A stretch of 64,000 bases of DNA from Cryptomeria japonica. Lineage: Eukaryota > Streptophyta > Pinopsida > Cupressales > Cupressaceae. The number at the start of each line of letters is the position of its first letter. The first letter of the stretch is position 1. The position numbers and the translations under genes were made by a program. Of the stretch, positions 1-11,309 are shown piece by piece. The notes under the pieces were generated by a model that ran no database searches, was not told where the DNA came from, and saw only the letters and a program-made list of their open reading frames with translations. The stretch spans positions 611,015,673-611,079,672 of the forward strand of contig NC_081408.1 in the NCBI RefSeq assembly GCF_030272615.1, read 5' to 3'.

Positions 1-62
1 TGGGGCACCAGGGCGCTGGGCGCCCTGGTCCTGAAGGACCAGGGCGTTGGGCGCTCTGGTCC
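1..62. repeat. Two GC-rich hairpin palindromes at the window edge
   Basis: Positions 7-29 form a hairpin with a perfect 10-bp stem (ACCAGGGCGC and its complement) around a TGG loop. Positions 38-60 repeat it with a few changes, 31 bp downstream. The surrounding DNA is AT-rich, so this block stands out. The array may continue to the left of the window. By position, upstream of a transposase relic at 1,249, it resembles the GC palindrome cluster upstream of the transposase gene in copies A and B, although the motif itself is different. Confidence 0.75.
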
Positions 63-1248
63 CACCTCCCGGGACAGCAGGGTGCAAAGGAGGTTCAGGC
101 CAGGGTGCAAGAAAATGCAGTTTTTGGTGTCGTGAACAAGTTTCGGGGTCTCCATTCAGGTTCCGTGTTGCGTCGCCATCGTGAAGACTGAAATGCAGTC
201 AAAATTGCAAGTGTCGCAATTTTAGGACGCTAAAACTTGAATGCATTGGTAATGGCTATTCCCACCTGTTCATTGCATTTAAAAATCATCTTATTCATTG
301 CAATATCTGGACACTCTTAAAAATAAATCTCTCAAGAAAACACTCTTTCATGTTCTTGGCTCTCATTGTGATCACTTAGCTACTATTTTGCAACAACAAC
401 ACTATCTTGAGCTTCATCATGGTCCTATCTCAAGAGAGGAGTTTGGTCGAAATGCTTTGTCTTCTTTCTTCTCTCTTATATTTAACATTGCATGATTTGA
501 ATTATTGCATCTTTCAATGTATCTATTGTTTAGTTGCATTTAATCTATCATTTTCATATATCTTGCAATAGGGGTTTTTCTTTATTAAGCATGGCTTGTT
601 TCTATTGCATTTATCATCTATCATTTATCATTAAATCATATGTAGTAGTGGTTTTCCTCAATCAACTGGGGTTAGTTTCTATTAAAATCATTTTTTTTAT
701 CAAATCTATCTATCTAGTTGTCCATGGCAGTGGAAACACCAAAATGAGGGTTTGACTGAGGCAAAACCCTACAACCCCAACATTTTCCTCCCATCTTTGT
801 GTGTGCAGGTGGCAAACAGGTTATATGTGACTAAGAACAAGTTTTGGAACCTTCAGGTCCATTTTCAGGTCTCTATCCATACATATGACAATGTGGCATG
901 TAGACATCCCCGCGACGCACTGGCATCCAGGACCCGAGACCAGGTAGGTCCTCTGATATAATCTAATTTTGTCTTTGTATTTCAATAACCACTAGAATTT
1001 TATTATCCTCTTATATACTTCAATATTCTACAATTTTCATATCTTAATTTAGTGGTTATTTTATTGATATGTTTTTATCCCCTGTCTCACCTTTAGCACC
1101 AATTTAAGTGAGGTAGTGATGGATAATTTGTTCTCTAAGATTCATCGTCTTAGAGGTAACAAATTCCCTCCTCTCCAGTTGTTGGTTTTATTTTAGATTT
1201 TATGGAAAATAATTTATAGAGCATGCAAGGCATAGCCATAGGTCTCAG
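63..1248. other. No recognisable gene
   Basis: The first 150 bases are moderately GC-rich and the rest is AT-rich. Only short open frames occur. A possible exon end lies near 947, where an open frame runs into a GTAGGT donor-like site, but the peptide is not recognised. If the transposase relic at 1,249 once had an N-terminal half here, it is too decayed to read. Confidence 0.5.
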
Positions 1249-1960
1249 TGATTGGATCAACAATTTAGGATGTGTAAGAACTATTTCCCAATTGGTACTA
1301 TTATATCAATGGTCGATTTTACAAAAAACTACACATTGCAACCACAAAATGAGGTACAAGCTCAGTATGACAATTCCATTCAAAATGCTATTTTTATCCA
1401 CATGACATATAGACATGTCCCTGATAGTATAGTAGAGGACATGATGATAATCAAGGAGTATCATTTTTATATGAGTGATGATAGATCTCACTCCTCTGGG
1501 TATGTGCAACATTGTTTTGAGATTTTGTTGAGTTCTTGCAGAAAAAAGATATTGCAAGGGGTCGACATCTCAACTGGGCAGATAACTACATGAGTCAATT
1601 GAAGAATGCTCACATGTTTTATTGGTTGATTAGAATGCATGCAAAGAGAGGTGTACCTCATATTTAGTGTTTTTTTGAAGCTATACATGGGAAAGGGGAG
1701 CATGATGGAGCAGGTGCATGTATGAAGAGAGATCTACTTAAGAATAAATTGAGTATTTTAGGTGCTATTCTGTCATGCACATTCTATTGTTGATTGGTGT
1801 ACTTCAGCAATGTCACAAGGAGGGACACTTAATTTAGCAATGCACAAATTCTTTTGGTTGGTTGAGGAGGGCACAGTAGGACATAGATTGGATTGTCAAA
1901 CAATAAAAGATTCTTCAAAGATGCATTCATTTTGAAGCTCAAATAATTCATGGTACATTG
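1249..1960 (+). pseudogene. Decayed transposase relic, diverged relative of the A/B transposase
   Basis: Translation in shifting frames follows the catalytic half of the transposase in copies A and B. The segments QFRMCKNYFPIGTI, VDFTKNYTL, EYHFYMSDDRSHSS and VQHCFEI are followed, in another frame, by NWADNYMSQLKNAHMFYWL, IHGKGEHDGAGACMKR, VDWC and KFFWLVEEG. All match copy B in the same order. The candidate catalytic residues D, D and E are still present. The relic is dead: TGA replaces a conserved Trp at the start (1,249), there is a frameshift near 1,540, and a stop lies before the HGKG motif. Many substitutions separate it from copies A and B, so it belongs to an older or separate subfamily. 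Only the C-terminal half is seen. Confidence 0.85.
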
Positions 1961-2525
1961 AAAACTCCACATGGGACATAGAAAGGATAAAAGAGATAGG
2001 GAAGAAAGAGGAGGAAAGATAGAACTGAGAGAAGCCAATGAAGGAGAATGAGGCAGAGGAAAGGGCCATCGAGGACAAGAGAATGATTATGGCAAGAAAG
2101 AGGATGTTAAACAGTACATCTAGTCTATTGCCTGAATGACATCCCTTAATGTAGGATTTTCTAAACACAATGATCCCAAATTTTTCAACACCTTCAATTT
2201 GTCAACCAACTTCCCCATCTATGACCTTTTCTATTCCTTCAAGTCATATGGCAAGGGTTGCAGCATTTACTAGCAGCCCTGGCTATTGCAACCCAAGGGG
2301 AGGTGATGAGAACATGGAACCTAGAGCAGGTTTAGGGGTAGCACCTACAGTTAGAAGAAGTTTGTTTCCCCCTTGGTTTAACTGAACTCTAGAAGGCGAT
2401 ATATGTTTGTTTTTTTGTCTTTCTAATTTAGCAAGACATACCAGAATTAAGAAAAATATCCTATGAAGACATGGATTTGACATGATTTTTGTTAAATTGA
2501 ATTATGCTCATCTAGTATCTTTTTT
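1961..2525. other. No recognisable gene
   Basis: AT-rich DNA downstream of the transposase relic. A 71-codon open frame at 2,170-2,385 has no recognisable features and no homology that I can see to the end of the related transposase. It is probably chance. Confidence 0.5.
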
Positions 2526-2819
2526 TATATGTCGATGCAATAGAAAACAAGTAATGGGATGATTGAGGAATATGATAACTAGTACATTCTTTTATTTTCC
2601 AATTATGTGCATTTCATTTGTTTTATATGTTGATGCAATTCAAAACATGTAATGGAATGATTGAGAAAATATGTAAACGATTACATGCCTTTTATCTCAA
2701 ATTATGTGCATTTCATTTCCTTTATATGTCAATGCAATTGAGAACATGTAATTAGATGAATGAGGAAAGATGATGACTACATCATTCAGTTTTCACCAAA
2801 TTGATTGATTCAATAATCA
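2526..2819. repeat. Tandem repeat, about 98 bp, three copies
   Basis: Units starting at TATATGTCGATGCAAT-like sequence lie at 2,526, 2,624 and 2,723, so the spacing is 98 and 99 bp. Each unit carries GCAATN..AAACA-GTAAT, GATGATTGAG and ATTATGTGCATTTCATTT blocks. The copies have drifted from each other. Confidence 0.75.
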
Positions 2820-5399
2820 GTTCTCTACAATTATCCCCATGCCCGCTGGCCAAGTAGATCACCGACTTGGCTACCCAAAATCAATATTGTACATGTCAAC
2901 TAGGATTTTTGACAAGTCATTTCGGACTTGTCCTCCAAGTGGTCAAAAAAATGCCACTTCAGAGCATCAACCAAAACGTGACCAGACCCACTGGTGTAGG
3001 AGCACCAGGACATGTGTCTACTTCATTTTTATTCATGATTATGTTGGGAATAGAATGTGTGTGTGTGTGTGTTTGAATGCCTATTGATTAGGTTTAGGCA
3101 TTGTAATAAGCTTTGAGGCTCCAAGGTATGTCAACTTGGTCAAAGGCCTTGTATGGGAATTTTATATGTATTTTTGATGTTTAGGGGTCTGCAATGTGTA
3201 GTATGTTCATTCTTGACCTTTGGTGGGAAGGCAAGACCAATTTGTAAAAAGTTGTCAAAAGTTGCAAAGTTGCAATTGTTGTCTTAAGCAACTTTTCTTA
3301 CAACATTTTCAAATATGGTTACTCCAACGGTTGGTTGGCTGCTTGCATGCGTTGGAGGCAGTTGGAGGATTTTCTCGGCAAGACATAATCCTGGAGGAAC
3401 AATTCCTACTGGTTAAAGAGATGATTTGGAATGAAATTCTTGTCTTCAAGCTAAACGGTTACTAAGTTTTTTCTGCATTTTCCTTGAGTCTCTGTTCTTG
3501 CCTGATTCCTTACAAAGGGTGGGAATGAATTAAGCATTTGGAAAGTTGAAGTAGAGGTTCACCAACCATTTGGAGTTGATCTGAGGTCTTGAAACATTTG
3601 GGTTTGAGAGAAAGATAATTTTCCATCCCACTGGTCTTGTAAAACCCTCAAACCAAGGGTTTGGATGCAAACAGTGGCACAAATCAACATCCCTCATTGG
3701 GATCGATCTGAAACCTATGAGTCTGTTGATTTGGCACGTATATTAAAGGTTCCTGGTGGTTTTGAAGACAAGAGGTATCATTTGTTTATCCTAAGATGAT
3801 ACCCTGGGCTTGACATCAATCATGTGGCAAGCATGTGCAATAGGAAAAGAAGGTAGAAACCCTGAACAACAGATTGGTGGATGGTAAAACTAGGAATGTG
3901 AAGGACCCTTGGGTATGTGAAGATCCTTGGAAAGTGGCAATCTTTCATTTGTTTATGAGTGGTGAATCTTTTGAGAGCTTAAACCCCAATACCGGCTAAA
4001 AGAGGCAAAATAGGGTCAGTAGGGTTTGACCATCCATACTCGAAACCTAGATACAAAAGTTTGGAATCTTGTATAATGCCCAAAAGGGTATCCAAATATC
4101 AAATTTATTAAAGGTCATGTTCAGGTAGATTGTGAGGCAAAACAAGAAAATTTCGATTGGAGGGCTAATTGCTTGTAGCCCTATTTCCTAGGTATAATAG
4201 AGCAAACGACACAAAAGGCTAATAAAAACCCATCTAAGGGGTAAATATCTATGAAAATTCCATATAACACATGTGTAAACATTCACACAGGTCAAATTCC
4301 ACCTTGTGAGTAAGGATCCTGTTGCTTGGGGTGTGGGGTTGTTAGGTGTCTTTGGTTGAAGGGTTGGAACCTAAGGGATAGGAGATTCCTTGTCGCTTGT
4401 GAGTTGTCCTAAGTAGAGAGATCCTTGGGAAGTATCTAGGGCAAGCTCTAGTAACCTTGAGAAGGTTAAATACATTGGTCCATTGGGTGACACCTAGTGG
4501 AAACCCTTATTGAGCAAAAACCAAAGAAAGTGATTGAACATCTCATATCCCTCTGCATCACCCACCCCCGAAACCTAGCACACTTTCTACCCACATTGTA
4601 TGGGGTGGCTATGTGATGATCAACCACTTTCACACCCTACCAACCATCTACTCCACCCAATAATCCCATTGCCACATTCAAATTCCAATTGCAATAGTAT
4701 TAACTACACGTCAACTCTCCTTTCTTGCACTTCCATAATTGACTACAAAGAGAACAAACAACCATTTGAATGCCTTTATACTTGTGAATTCTGATACATA
4801 GACCTTTCAATATGAATGTTTAAGTGCAACATAAATCACGAGTACAAAGTTTTTAAATGATAGCATGTCCTCATTGTGTAGAATTATGAGGATGGCATGT
4901 CCTCATCATGTGAGTTAATGTATTTGTGCCAATTGTTGAGACCTTGGCCCAATCATCACATTACATGTGAATGGATTGAATGTAATAGAAGAGTCTTGTC
5001 ATAAACTAGTAAGTGGACCTTTCAAGTTCAGTTGTGCTAGTTATGGCCCTTGGTCCTATACGTTTTTTTATTACTACCAGTTATGTCCTCTTGAACAATA
5101 TGGTCTAGGAATATGTACATACATACATGTGCATACATATATACATATACATCTACATCTATGCACCATTGATAAGGAGGGAGAAGGGATGCATAATTAA
5201 TGTATAAGGGTTCACATTTTTCACTTTTATTGTACAAAGGGTTTGAGTGTTTCAAATTTGATTTAGAGTTCTAATTTCACTTTTTCTGTCAAAGGGTCTT
5301 GAAATGGGGCAGCCAACTCAAAGTTGGTCTTTGGGTCCATGTGGCATGCCACTTGGACCCGAAAGTTAGGGCATGCACATTCTGGTTCCTCTACCCTAG
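2820..5399. other. No recognisable gene; possible old retroelement DNA
   Basis: Many short blocked frames and a short GT run at 3,057-3,071. The texture from about 3,050 to 4,600 (moderate GC, no long frame) resembles long terminal repeats or untranslated retroelement DNA. I found no matching second copy, primer-binding site or polypurine tract, so no class is assigned. Confidence 0.4.
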
Positions 5400-5755
5400 C
5401 CACCTTAGAAAACACATACATATATACATGTAAATACATAAATGTATATACATGTACATACGTACATGTATAGACATGTACATATATGCATGCACATACA
5501 TATATGCATGCACATACATATATGCATATACATGTACATACATATATGTATTTACATGATTTATACATACAAAACATATATATACATATATATGTGTGTG
5601 TGTATATATGTATGTATATATATGTGTGTATGTATGTATACACACATATATATATGTATGTATGTATATACATATATACATATATATGTATACATATATG
5701 TATTTATGTATATGTATATATATGTATATGTATATATATATATGTATATAAAGTC
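5400..5755. repeat. Compound TA/TG/CA microsatellite
   Basis: Almost pure alternating purine-pyrimidine sequence built from ACATACATATA, TATGTATG and TATATATG units. The long open frames on both strands here encode only Tyr/Ile/His/Met/Cys-rich repeats and are artefacts. The tract ends about 50 bp before the splice acceptor of the ankyrin exon at 5,804. Such DNA can adopt Z-form or cruciform structure and is usually length-polymorphic. Confidence 0.9.
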
Positions 5756-5803
5756 TATCAACTGTCTGCGCTGCATTTCATTTCTACTTTTTTGGTTGTG
5801 CAG

Positions 5804-6233
5804 ATGTAATTGAGAAGCTTTTACACCACAAACCTGAAATTGCCACAGAAGTAGATAATTTCGACAGAACTCCGTTGCACATGGCTGCGTTGCTTCCATA
5901 TCTCCATTATTTCCTAACTGGAAAGATGCTTATAAGAAATGATTCTGGTTACAAAGTGGACCAGAATAAGCAGTCTGCACTTCACGTTGCAGTGAAAGAA
6001 GGGAACGCAGCTTTAGTGGATGTGATACTATATTACAGCAGGGACTGCCTAGAAATGGTCGACAACGATGGTAGAATTGCTTTGCATTTGTTAGAAGTGG
6101 ACGATATCGCCTGAAATTTATAATATGCTCGGTAACGTCAGAAAGACTGATAAATTGCATTGATAAGAAAGGGCAAACGGCATTAGATATTGCACTAGAG
6201 AAGCAGAATGATGACCCACAACTTTACAGGGCT
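5804..6233 (+). pseudogene. Ankyrin-repeat exon of a PGG-type gene, broken
   Basis: A pyrimidine-rich acceptor ending TTGTGCAG precedes 5,804, and a donor GCT|GTAAGT follows 6,233. The exon encodes ankyrin-repeat sequence: VIEKLLHHKPEIATEVD, RTPLHMAA, KQSALHVAVKEGNAALVDV and GRIALHLL. In another frame it continues with ERLINCIDKKGQTALDIAL. Compared with the related exon at 56,618-57,116 it has lost about 28 bp near 6,090, which shifts the frame and brings a stop (TGA near 6,112). In the family these exons lead to a C-terminal PGG membrane domain, and remnants of that lie at 6,628 and 12,193. Probably the relic of an ACD6-like ankyrin membrane-protein gene. Confidence 0.85.
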
Positions 6234-6627
6234 GTAAGTGATTTGATTCTCAATGAATTAAAACTGTTTGGTTCTTTTTAGAATTATTTTTAAATATTAG
6301 TTTGATTGATAATTAAAGTAATTTTTTTTTAATAAATAAAGATAGTTATTTATATTTTTGTGACGCTTGAGACATAAAATATTCGTAAAATTTTTATTTA
6401 GATAGAAAAGGCTTGAAATCATGCAAAATACTAATTTAATCTTCGAGTGTTCATGTCTTATGGAGAGGACAGATTTTCTTATTATTCTATTTATTTGTCC
6501 AACTATTTTCAATATTTAGAATTATGTTAATGATGATGTAAAATAAGAGTTTTATATTATTTAATTTTAAGAATGTTATTATTATTTTAACTAGAATTAA
6601 ATTTAAAATGAACGGATCTTGTTGCAG

Positions 6628-6970
6628 ATTATAAGATATTTATGTCAACATGGTGCTGTCAAGAAAATATTTGATGAGGGCTCAACTTCAAGAACCACCC
6701 CATCAACTAACACCCTGGGGTGGAACTCGAATCTCATATCCTAATTGCAATGGTTCCGGGAGGTATAGGCAACCAAGCACAGGGCCCACCAATCTCTTCA
6801 AGCTTTTTGTGATATTTGACACGCTGGCTTTCTGTTTTTCCATTGCTTCTGCTATCCTCCTTAATTTTGCAGGTTTTCGTAGCCATGTAGAAGATTCGGT
6901 CATAACTGAGTTCAGTTTGCAAGCATTATATAGAGAACTCGTATCATTATCATTAACATTTGGTGCAGCA
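6628..6970 (+). pseudogene. PGG-domain exon, first half only
   Basis: The acceptor TTGTTGCAG precedes an exon reading IIRYLCQHGAVKKIFDEG, then GWNSNLIS. About 30 bp that should encode the end of the first membrane helix are missing, and a stop follows. Reading resumes as NLFKLFVIFDTLAFCFS, SAILLNFAGF and ALYRELVSLSLTFGAA, which are the membrane helices of a PGG domain. Homology to the copy at 12,193 stops abruptly at GGTGCAGCA (6,970); beyond it the DNA is unrelated. The exon is therefore both internally deleted and truncated. It lies 394 bp downstream of the ankyrin exon at 5,804, the normal order for this family. Confidence 0.85.
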
Positions 6971-9846
6971 CTAATTCTCAATAATTCATTATTCATATTT
7001 CTTATCTTTTATTATATTATTATTTATATCTTATCATTTATCTATTAAATTTATTAAATAAAATATTTATCATATTCATTTATACGCCTTCATGTATTCA
7101 CGTTATACACATTTCTCTATTTATTTAATAAAACCTTTAAATATCCCCTCATACCACTTACCATTTCCCATTTACCACTCATCTTCCCTATACCACTCAT
7201 CTTGCATTGTCCTATATTAATCCCACAACATGAACTCGCCCGAAGAAAATCTATTTAAACAGGCCCCCCTCTCTTATTTGAGCAATCTCATATTTATGCG
7301 TCAAACTTATGCCAATTTACATTCCATTATCTTGACATCTTATCCGCTTTCTTTGCATTCTCAAATCTCCATTTCCTCATAGCTATAGGAGTGCAATGGA
7401 GTGAATTTATGTTGCATGCATGTGTGTTTTGGCATAGATATTTGCATTTGCATGTGTGTGTTTTGCAGGTACTTCATTGTTGGATGTTGATTAAAAGAAT
7501 GAAATATACAAGTAAAATAGGGTAATCTCACTATTGTGTGTCTCGCTTGTGGGACATAATTTTTTTGAAATCATTTGCCTTTTTAGAATGATACATCATA
7601 TTAGTCTTTAATTACATGTAACAAGGTTTGGTTAAAGGGAGCTAAATCAAACCTCTTGAATAGAACTTGTGTACGATTAAATCAAACCTCTAACATAGTT
7701 TCCTTCATAGCTATCGAATTATTAAAAAGAATAGCTTCACCTTTTCAATTAAATGAAGTCATATAGAAATACTATGTTATAAATATATAGCCTTAATCTT
7801 ATAGCTTAAAAAGAAAAAAAATAATATGCATTATGCTTTCTTTAATGTTGTGTATTTTTTATATTATAAATGCATATCCGTTGTCAAAAGATAATGGTCT
7901 CTAGTAAAGACACCAGTAAAAATATTAAAAGAATTGTATTACACTCCACAAGAATGTCCTTTTAATGAAAAATAATAATTTAATTGTATGTTAATATAAT
8001 GTGTTATGGAAAAATATAGACTTAAAATTTGTTTTAGTACTAATTCAATAATTAATAATAAATAAAATATTTAATAAAAAATAATAAAAAGTCTATGGAC
8101 GAGAAATTGAATTTAGTTAGCTAATTCTAAGTAATCAATGAAACCTTACACATGTAGTGAAATTTATGCAATATAAAAAATTTCAATCAATAAAAATAAT
8201 TAAAAATAATTAATTCAAAAATAAAAATTATAAAAATTTATTATTATGTTTAAATAACATCTTAACTCTACATAAAAATGTTACAATTTATTGATTTCAT
8301 CATTCTTAAATTGATAACTTGTTCATAATAATAAACACAAATTTAAAAACTTTATTTGAAATGTTGAAGTTAAGTATCCTACTTAAACAAAAAAGTGAGA
8401 TATAATTGTAAGATCACTTAAATAAGATGTATAATTCTATTATTTAAAATTATTAATTTGAGTAGCCTCATTAGATGAAAAAGAGAGACATATAATGATG
8501 GGATGACCTAAATAGGAGGTGGAAAGGCTTAATGGAATTGTGACTACCTCAAATGATCAACAGTTGGTTCAATTCCAAATCATGCCTATTTAGGAGTCAT
8601 TCCACTCCTAACTAATTTTATGGGATTTCTATTTAGACAATATACTATTTATATCAAAACACTCTTATCAAAATTCTTTTCATTTCATTAACTCCTTAGC
8701 ATTTTAACAACAGTCATATTTTCTTTTTTCTTTTTAACAACTTTACTTCTCTGTGGAATGTAACAAGTAGTAAACCATCTCTTGATTCCATAATTTGTGC
8801 AAAATCTAGAAATAATTTGATTGGTACTCATATATATCATATGTTCTTGTTGCCTTGATGTAATAATCATTCTATTTTTTCCATTTAACCTTTTTAATGA
8901 GCAAATTTCTTAACACTTTTTCTATTGTAGCCAAGTAATATATCTAAGTTTTTCTTGAATAAATATTAATAAAAAATGATAAATAAAGTTTAGATGCTTA
9001 AAATTAATTAAATTAATATTTAATTAATTTAATCTTTTTGCATAATTAATTATATTAAATATGTCAATTTTTCTTCTTCTCAAAATTAATTTAATTATAT
9101 TTTAATTAGTTTTATCACCTTAGCCTTATAATTAATTTTAATTATATTCCATTCTTCTAAAATATTTTGATACCCAACCTTAGTCAATATTTCTTTTAGA
9201 TCCTAATTAGTTAATTAACTAATGTCTTGATTCCTACAAATCACCCCCCTTAATCCTATCATCTTGTCCAATTAATTCTAGCCTAATCATGATTGTCATT
9301 TCCTCCAATTTTATATTCTTCCACTCATTCTCTCCTCATGTCCCATCCTCCTAACTTTCCCACTTGCATTCTAATCTCTCATTATCCCACATAATCACTC
9401 TTCCTAATCATTTGCACATCTCTAATTAGCTTGATGAGGGATGTCAACTTTTTGCCATAAATGGCTTTCCCATCCCACCTTCCAAACCTTAAATGCTCCA
9501 ACTTTGGTCCATTCAAGGAGTTTTTAATTTCTTTATCTTTTATTCTTCCCACACATCATCTTATTTGGGAATTTTTAATTCCTCTTGTCCTATCCCAAGG
9601 AATTTTATATTCTTTTCCTCTCTTCCCAAGGTGCTTGGGTAAAAATTCCCCATGCACTTGATAAGTGTGGAGACAAGAAATTTCTTTATGGAAAATCTCT
9701 TGGATCTTACATTTGTCCTCTCAAACCCTCTCCCACCTTCTTTCAATCTTAGCCCTTCATTCATTTTTTATCCTGGCCATCTATTATGGGTCTCTCCAAT
9801 CTACAAATTGGAGCCTTCTCTCCTAACAAATTATCCACCTTTTGAG
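6971..9846. other. No recognisable gene; AT-rich insert between the two PGG exon copies
   Basis: Very AT-rich DNA with only short open frames. It separates the truncated PGG exon at 6,628-6,970 from the second copy at 12,193. The section from about 7,480 to 8,420 resembles 58,790-59,700 (separate entry). The rest up to 9,846 shows no coding signal. Confidence 0.5.
7480..8420 (+). repeat. Diverged copy of a repeat also found at 58,790-59,700
   Basis: In both places the same ordered blocks appear: GATTRAAAGRATGAAAT, ATCAAACC...AAATCAAACCT, GCTYCACCTTTT, and a TACACTCCACANGRATGT block followed by AATGAAAA. The copies are strongly drifted. Both lie downstream of a PGG exon on the same strand, so they may be the 3' flank of an ancestral ankyrin/PGG gene duplicated with it. 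A repeat family that happens to lie in both is the alternative. Confidence 0.5.
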
Positions 9847-10049
9847 TGTTGTTATTATTGGAGTTGAGGAAAAATCAACTCTACAACTCCCAAAGATCAC
9901 CTGCATGCAAGCCTGTCACAGAAGGAGAGAAGCAAAAAAGCTATGGAGGGCACAATTCAAAGATCCAGAAAAGAGGAGTCATATTGATTGTGCAACAAGA
10001 ATGCAATTAAATAATTATAATTTTTATGAAAATACAAAGAGAGAAATTA

Positions 10050-11178
10050 TGTGAACTCGCAATAATGGTTCCCACTTGTTTGCCACTTTCGACACTGAGA
10101 TGAACATTTTTAAAATAATCTTCAACTTCCAACAACTATAACTTTTAAACTATTAAGAATTTGAACTTGATATAAATTAATGATTTATAGCATTTTGTTT
10201 GTAGATTCTAAATATATTTTTTGCAATTTTTTTAAAATATTTTTTTCAATAAAATTTCATCTCCCTCGAAAAGTAGTTTTTTACAGCAAACTACATGTTT
10301 TAAGAGTGATGTGCCTCCTGAAACACATAACTTTTTTTCTATAAGTGATAAAAACTCAATTCTTTCGAATTTTGGTTTGTAACATCAATATCCAGGGCTT
10401 GTAGTTGGTTTGATAGTGATATGTTGAATATTTTTTATTTTATTAAAATTTGAAGTCCAACTAGTTATATTTTAGACAAAGATGTACGTTTGAACACATA
10501 ACTTGTTCTATATATATCAAAATTCAATTTTTTTTTTGTTAGAAAAAAGACATCAATACCTAGGGCATAGATATTTTTTAGAATTTTTTGAACTAGTTTA
10601 CTATTTTTTCCAATTCATTGAACAAAGAAGTTCATCTTCGGTGAAAAACCTATATTTAGTAAAATTTAAAAAACAAGATCATAATAAACTCACAATGTAA
10701 TAAAACTATAGTTGTTGGAAAGCTTGCTTCGAGCACTACCATCCTATATTTTTGGGTTGTCAAAATTCTTTCATTTGAGCCTTGAACCAAAGCTTTCAAG
10801 GCCAAAATTTTGCAGAAAGTTGAAGAGTTTGGGGTGGAGAAGCATGGAAAGGGAGTTTGAATGAACACCCCTTCGAACGAAGGGGATTCATATGAACCCC
10901 CCTACATTCATTTTGTAATGGTTAAAAAATAGTTAAAAAGGGGGTTCGCTCAAAGGGGGGGTTCGAGCGAACCCCATAAAATATTAATAAAAAGGGGGTT
11001 CAAGCGAATCCCAGTGATATCACATGTACGATCAAACTAGGGGGTTTGCTCAAACCCTAAAGGGTAGTTCGCTCAAACACTCCTAGTTCATTTGAACCCG
11101 CTCCCAAAAAAAAAAAAAAAATTCCACCCATGAATTTTGTTCATGGGAAAAAGTGGGAACCATTATTGTGAGTTCACA
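10050..11178. mobile_element. Non-autonomous TIR element of 1.13 kb
   Basis: The ends are inverted repeats of 28 bp with one mismatch: GTGAACTCGCAATAATGG at 10,051 and its complement ending at 11,177, extended by a T/A pair. No protein gene is visible inside. A cluster of GC-rich palindromes lies close to the right end. This plan (short TIRs, near-terminal GC palindromes, no gene) resembles a deletion derivative or MITE, moved by a transposase encoded elsewhere. Clear target-site copies are not visible, so its superfamily is unknown. It sits inside a probable LTR. Confidence 0.7.
10863..11100. repeat. GC-rich palindrome cluster, GGGGTTCGCTCGAACCCC type
   Basis: Several imperfect copies of a motif related to GGGGGTTCGCTCRAACCCC occur in both orientations. 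Examples are CCCCTTCGAACGAAGGGG near 10,866, GGGGGTTCGCTC and GTTCGAGCGAACCCC near 10,939-10,973, and GGGGGTTCAAGCGAATCCC near 10,994. The cluster sits within about 80 bp of the right TIR of the 10,050-11,178 element. The placement matches the GGGCCC cluster near the right end of transposon B, with a different motif. Transposase-binding sites or a promoter are the natural guesses. Confidence 0.7.
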
Positions 11179-11309
11179 AAAGGATACTCGAAACCCTAAA
11201 GGTGAAAACCCTAAAAAATTATAATACTCTTAAGTTTAGCTTAAGCAAAGAGTATAATAGACTAATAATTAAATAAAGAATTATTAGCTAATAAAAGATA
11301 ACTCTAACA

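Larger units (their letters stand above)
9847..11309 (-). repeat. Probable Copia-type LTR, minus strand, split by the 10,050-11,178 element
   Basis: On the minus strand a run CAAGGGGGGG (11,310-11,319), like a polypurine tract, is followed by TGTTAGAG at 11,309. This is the same PPT-TGTTAG junction as the LTR at 35,162. The sequence then runs into the nested element and resumes at 10,049, ending in AACAACA at 9,847, giving TG...CA ends. Without the insert it would be 334 bp, close to the 320-bp LTR at 22,581. The internal region would lie to the right (11,320 onward). No second LTR or target duplication was found, so this is a proposal. Confidence 0.45.

Noticed and set aside
2170-2385. 71-codon open frame downstream of the transposase relic
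   Set aside because: No similarity to the C-terminal exon of the related transposase and no motif; probably chance.
5263-5899. Long overlapping open frames on both strands (up to 136 codons)
   Set aside because: They translate a TA/TG/CA microsatellite into Tyr-Ile-His-Met repeats in every frame; not genes.
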